From Shimia sp. (GTDB taxonomy: Bacteria; Pseudomonadota; Alphaproteobacteria; Rhodobacterales; Rhodobacteraceae), in assembly GCA_024224295.1 (NCBI GenBank), contig JAAENN010000275.1, forward strand, positions 1 through 64,000: 64,000 bases of DNA, in the 5' to 3' direction. The translations under genes were made by a program, and so were the position numbers. Positions within the stretch are counted from its first letter, which is position 1, and the number at the start of each line of letters is the position of its first letter. This document shows, piece by piece, positions 61,595 to 64,000 of the stretch. Under the pieces are notes generated by a model. The model did not search any database, was not told the origin of the DNA, and saw only the letters and a program-made list of their open reading frames with translations.

Positions 61595-62067
61595 TCCTAC
61601 GCGCTGCGACAGCAGCGGACGCCGGGGCGATCGCCGCGATCTGGAACCGCGAAATCCGCGACGGGGTCAGCACGTTTAACACGGTAGAGAAAGAGTTGGG
61701 GGCGCTTAAAGCGGCCATTGCCTCTGAGGGTGTGTTCCTGGTGGCCGAAGAGGCCAGCGAGGTGGTGGGGTTTGCCACCTTTGGACCGTTTCGCGGTGGG
61801 CCGGGCTATGCCCAAACAATGGAGCATACTGTCTATTTGGCCGAAGCCGCTCGGGGCAAAGGCGCGGGCCGTGCGTTGATGGCGGCCTTGGAAGCCGCGG
61901 CCAAGGACCGGGGTGTACATGTGTTGGTCGCGGGCGTTGGCGGCGAAAACAGCGCAGGGATTGCGTTTCACAAGGCGATGGGGTTTGTGGAGGTGGGGCG
62001 GATGCCTGAAGTGGGGCGTAAATTTGAGCGCTGGATGGACTTGGTGTTGTTGCAAAAGCGGTTGTGA
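61588..62067 (+). CDS. GNAT-family N-acetyltransferase
   Basis: 159 residues, close to the phosphinothricin-type acetyltransferases (Pat/YncA). It begins VILRAATAADAGAIAAIWNREIRDGVSTFNT, has the acetyl-CoA-binding motif ARGKGAGRALMAALEAAA and GVGGENSAGIAFHKAMGFVEVG, the usual end of the group. It overlaps the VOC gene by seven bases. Substrate unknown (an amino acid or an amino-acid-like toxin is typical). Confidence 0.9.
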   Translation: MVILRAATAADAGAIAAIWNREIRDGVSTFNTVEKELGALKAAIASEGVFLVAEEASEVVGFATFGPFRGGPGYAQTMEHTVYLAEAARGKGAGRALMAALEAAAKDRGVHVLVAGVGGENSAGIAFHKAMGFVEVGRMPEVGRKFERWMDLVLLQKRL

Positions 62068-62109
62068 TGCGGCACTAGCCATTACCCAAAGAACCGCTAA
62101 GGTGACGCT

Positions 62110-62787
62110 ATGTCGATTTGGTCCCGTATTTCCCAAGCCTTATCCGCACTCAGTCAGGGCGAGTCGCTTTCGACTGTGTTTGATCACTTGCGTGCGCCGC
62201 CTGAACGGTCTGTTGCGTTTACTATTGCCGTCATTGCGCTTGGCGCGAAGATGGCCAAGGCCGATGGCCTGGTGACGCGGGACGAGGTGATGGCCTTTCG
62301 CGAGGTGTTCCAGATCGCCCAGAAAGATGAGGCCAATGCTGCCAAAGTCTTCAATATGGCACGCCAGGATGTGGCGGGCTTTGAAGAATATGCCACACGC
62401 ATCAAGGGCATGTTTGGCGCGGTGCACGGGCGGCCAGATGACCTTATGGAAGGTCTGTTTCATATTGCTGTGGCGGATGGGGAATATCACCCCAACGAAG
62501 ATGCCTTCCTCGCACGCGTGGCGGAAATTCTTGGGGTTGCGGACCATGCGTTTAAGGCTATGCGGGCAAGATTTGTTCAGGATGCGGAGGCCGACCCTTA
62601 TACGGTTTTGGGTGTGACGCCAGAAATGCCAATGGAAGACATTCGCAAAGAGTGGCGGCGGCTGGTGCGAGAGACCCATCCGGATGCGATGATTGCGCGC
62701 GGTGTCCCTGAAGAGGCGGTGAAGATTGCTGAGAAGCGCATGATTGATATCAATCGTGCCTGGGATCAGATCAACGAGGCGGCGTGA
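62110..62787 (+). CDS. TerB-DnaJ domain protein (DjlA-like, without membrane anchor)
   Basis: Cochaperone of 225 residues. The first 140 residues form a TerB-like helical domain (AVIALGAKMAKADGLVTRDEVMAF; HIAVADGEYHPNEDAFLARVAEILG), the last 65 a J domain with DPYTVLGVTPEMPMEDIRKEWRRLVRETHPDAM, including the HPD tripeptide needed to stimulate DnaK. Membrane-bound DjlA carries an N-terminal anchor that is missing here. Overlaps the next gene by one base (TGATG). Confidence 0.93.
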   Translation: MSIWSRISQALSALSQGESLSTVFDHLRAPPERSVAFTIAVIALGAKMAKADGLVTRDEVMAFREVFQIAQKDEANAAKVFNMARQDVAGFEEYATRIKGMFGAVHGRPDDLMEGLFHIAVADGEYHPNEDAFLARVAEILGVADHAFKAMRARFVQDAEADPYTVLGVTPEMPMEDIRKEWRRLVRETHPDAMIARGVPEEAVKIAEKRMIDINRAWDQINEAA

Positions 62788-63812
62788 TGCGGATTGCCAC
62801 GTATAACGTGGAATGGTTTTCCAGCTTGTTTGATGATCAAAACCGGTTGCTGATGGATGAAGGTTGGTCTGGTCGTCATGGCGTGACGCGCGCACAGCAA
62901 ATCGAGGCTTTGGGCACGGTGTTCACTGCGTTGGATGCCGATGCAATTATGGTGGTTGAGGCGCCAGATCAAGGCAGTAAGCGGGATACAGTGCTGGCGC
63001 TTGAGCGGTTCGCGGCTGCGTTTAAGTTGCGCGCCAAAAAGGCGGTGTTGGGGTTTGCCAATACAACACAACAGGAAATTTCTCTTTTATTTGATCCTGC
63101 AGAGCTGACACCCAGGCATGATCCGCGAGGGGCACAAACCGGGCAGAAGGGCGCCACCGGTGCGCCGCGGTTTGACAGCACATTGCGTCTGGATCTTGAT
63201 GTGGATGCCAAAGAGGATTTGGTGGTGTTTTCCAAACCGCCGTTGGAACTGGATGTGACAACCGCAGCGGGACGGACACTGAGGTTGATCGGCGCACATC
63301 TCAAATCCAAGGCCCCGCACGGGGCGCGCAACCGCGATGAGGTGATGAAAATCTCCATTGCAAACCGCCGCAAACAACTGGCGCAGGCGATTTGGTTGCG
63401 GCGACGGATCGACGAGGAACTGGCGGCGGGAGAAGATGTGATCCTGCTGGGAGACTTGAATGACGGGCCCGGGTTGGATGCCTTTGAGGATCTGTTTGGG
63501 CGCTCTTCTGTAGAGATTTTGCTGGGCAGCAACGGCAGTCCGCGGATGTACGATCCGCACGCTGAGATGGCGCTGAGCCACAAACTTGCGGCGCAGCCAA
63601 CCACTGCGCGCTTTCATATCGAGCGTGAAGGACGGTATCTGAATGCGCTTTTGGATTACATTATGGTGTCAGAAGGGCTGCGATCGGCAAATCCACGCTG
63701 GCGGATTTGGCATCCGTGTGAAGATCATACATGCTGGGAGGTGCCCGAGCTACGTGATGCTCTGTTGACGGCGTCGGATCACTTCCCAGTGGTTTTGGAC
63801 ATCGATGTTTAA
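62787..63812 (+). CDS. Endonuclease/exonuclease/phosphatase-family protein
   Basis: 341 residues from ATG 62787 (MRIATYNVEWFSSLFDD). Metal-dependent phosphodiesterase fold: N in ATYNVEW, E in MVVEAPD, catalytic H in LIGAHLKSKAPHGA, DLND in ILLGDLNDGP, and the terminal SDHFPVVLDI. Substrate may be nucleic acid, a phospholipid or a small phosphate. No signal peptide. Overlaps the TerB-DnaJ gene by one base and probably shares its transcript. Confidence 0.9.
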   Translation: MRIATYNVEWFSSLFDDQNRLLMDEGWSGRHGVTRAQQIEALGTVFTALDADAIMVVEAPDQGSKRDTVLALERFAAAFKLRAKKAVLGFANTTQQEISLLFDPAELTPRHDPRGAQTGQKGATGAPRFDSTLRLDLDVDAKEDLVVFSKPPLELDVTTAAGRTLRLIGAHLKSKAPHGARNRDEVMKISIANRRKQLAQAIWLRRRIDEELAAGEDVILLGDLNDGPGLDAFEDLFGRSSVEILLGSNGSPRMYDPHAEMALSHKLAAQPTTARFHIEREGRYLNALLDYIMVSEGLRSANPRWRIWHPCEDHTCWEVPELRDALLTASDHFPVVLDIDV

Positions 63813-63835
63813 ACTGTGTTTGGGAGGTGTACCCC

Positions 63836-64000
63836 ATGAAAACCATTAAAGTCTGTGCTTTGATTTTGGGGCTCTGTGTGCCTGTCGGTAGTGCCTCTGC
63901 TGAGGAAGACAGTGGCCGCAGTTTGATGGCCGAAGGTATGGAGCTTTTCCTGAAGGGACTTCAGGATGAAATTGCACCAACACTTGATGGCTTTACTGCG
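63836..64000 (+). CDS. Exported hypothetical protein (partial, 5' end only)
   Basis: Open frame of 55 codons to the window edge, starting ATG 63836 with GGGAGGTG about seven bases upstream. Begins MKTIKVCALILGLCVPVGSA, a signal peptide cleaved near SASAEE; the mature part EEDSGRSLMAEGMELFLKGLQDEIAPTLDGF is acidic and helical. I recall similar short periplasmic proteins in Rhodobacteraceae that are sometimes mislabelled AAA+ ATPase. Function unknown. Confidence 0.7.
   Translation, partial: MKTIKVCALILGLCVPVGSASAEEDSGRSLMAEGMELFLKGLQDEIAPTLDGFTA

Noticed and set aside
1-64000. tRNA, rRNA, CRISPR arrays, insertion sequences, prophage genes or defence islands
   Set aside because: I read the gaps on both strands and saw no cloverleaf, no regularly spaced repeats and no transposase, integrase or restriction genes. 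A short tRNA could still be missed by eye, but no gap shows the expected GTTCAA-type T-arm with matching ends.

Overview
The window is a chromosomal segment of an alphaproteobacterium, most likely a marine Rhodobacteraceae (Roseobacter-group) strain. The evidence is gene content and order: a propionyl-CoA carboxylase / methylmalonyl-CoA mutase locus with its ScfR-type regulator, a DUF6497-like gene and small lipoproteins typical of the family, the betC/betI/betB/betA choline genes, a multidomain malic enzyme, and solute-binding-protein-led ABC importers. Genes are densely packed with many 1-4 nt overlaps. I see no tRNA, rRNA, CRISPR array, insertion sequence, prophage or replication origin. 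Both ends cut through genes.

Region by region. 1-2964 (minus): a PotD-PotA-PotB polyamine-type ABC importer, cut off at the left edge. 3240-5559 (plus): a class I cytochrome P450, its 2Fe-2S ferredoxin and an AraC-family regulator in one tight unit. 5673-14048 (minus): an eight-gene sugar operon (solute-binding protein, two permeases, ATPase, two xylose-isomerase-like TIM-barrel proteins and two Gfo/Idh/MocA dehydrogenases) facing a divergent LacI regulator, with two identical 14-bp palindromic operators between them. This enzyme set fits an oxidation / elimination / hydration / reduction route through 3-keto-sugars, as known for levoglucosan. 15285-24060: housekeeping genes moaA, an AlkD-like gene, glmS, glmU, a phosphoglycolate-phosphatase-like gene, a DegT aminotransferase, an ArsC-like gene, pyrD and DUF952. 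24183-34012: a periplasmic 5'-nucleotidase, DUF1992, a YedK/HMCES protein, ureidoglycine aminohydrolase, a divergent GAPDH, malic enzyme, an SLC13-type transporter and YebC. 34025-39260: acyltransferase, ArgP-like regulator with LysE-type exporter, pirin and an EamA transporter.

39355-45481 holds choline-sulfate and choline oxidation to glycine betaine: BetC removes sulfate, BetA oxidises choline, BetB oxidises betaine aldehyde and BetI represses. A 22-bp inverted repeat in the betI-betB gap is the likely BetI operator. 46610-60844 is the propionate assimilation locus: PccR regulator, an MFS exporter, PccB, several small family-specific genes, PccA and ScpA (methylmalonyl-CoA mutase). Together these enzymes carry propionyl-CoA to succinyl-CoA, apart from the epimerase, which is not in the window. 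The pccB upstream region is unusually rich in TTTGC/GCAAA pentamers, the half-sites expected for PccR. A probable small RNA (about 53490-53592), with two hairpins, a C/U-rich linker and a strong terminator, lies between pccB and pccA. 60986-64000 ends with a VOC protein, a GNAT acetyltransferase, a TerB-DnaJ protein, an endonuclease/exonuclease/phosphatase-family protein and a truncated exported protein.
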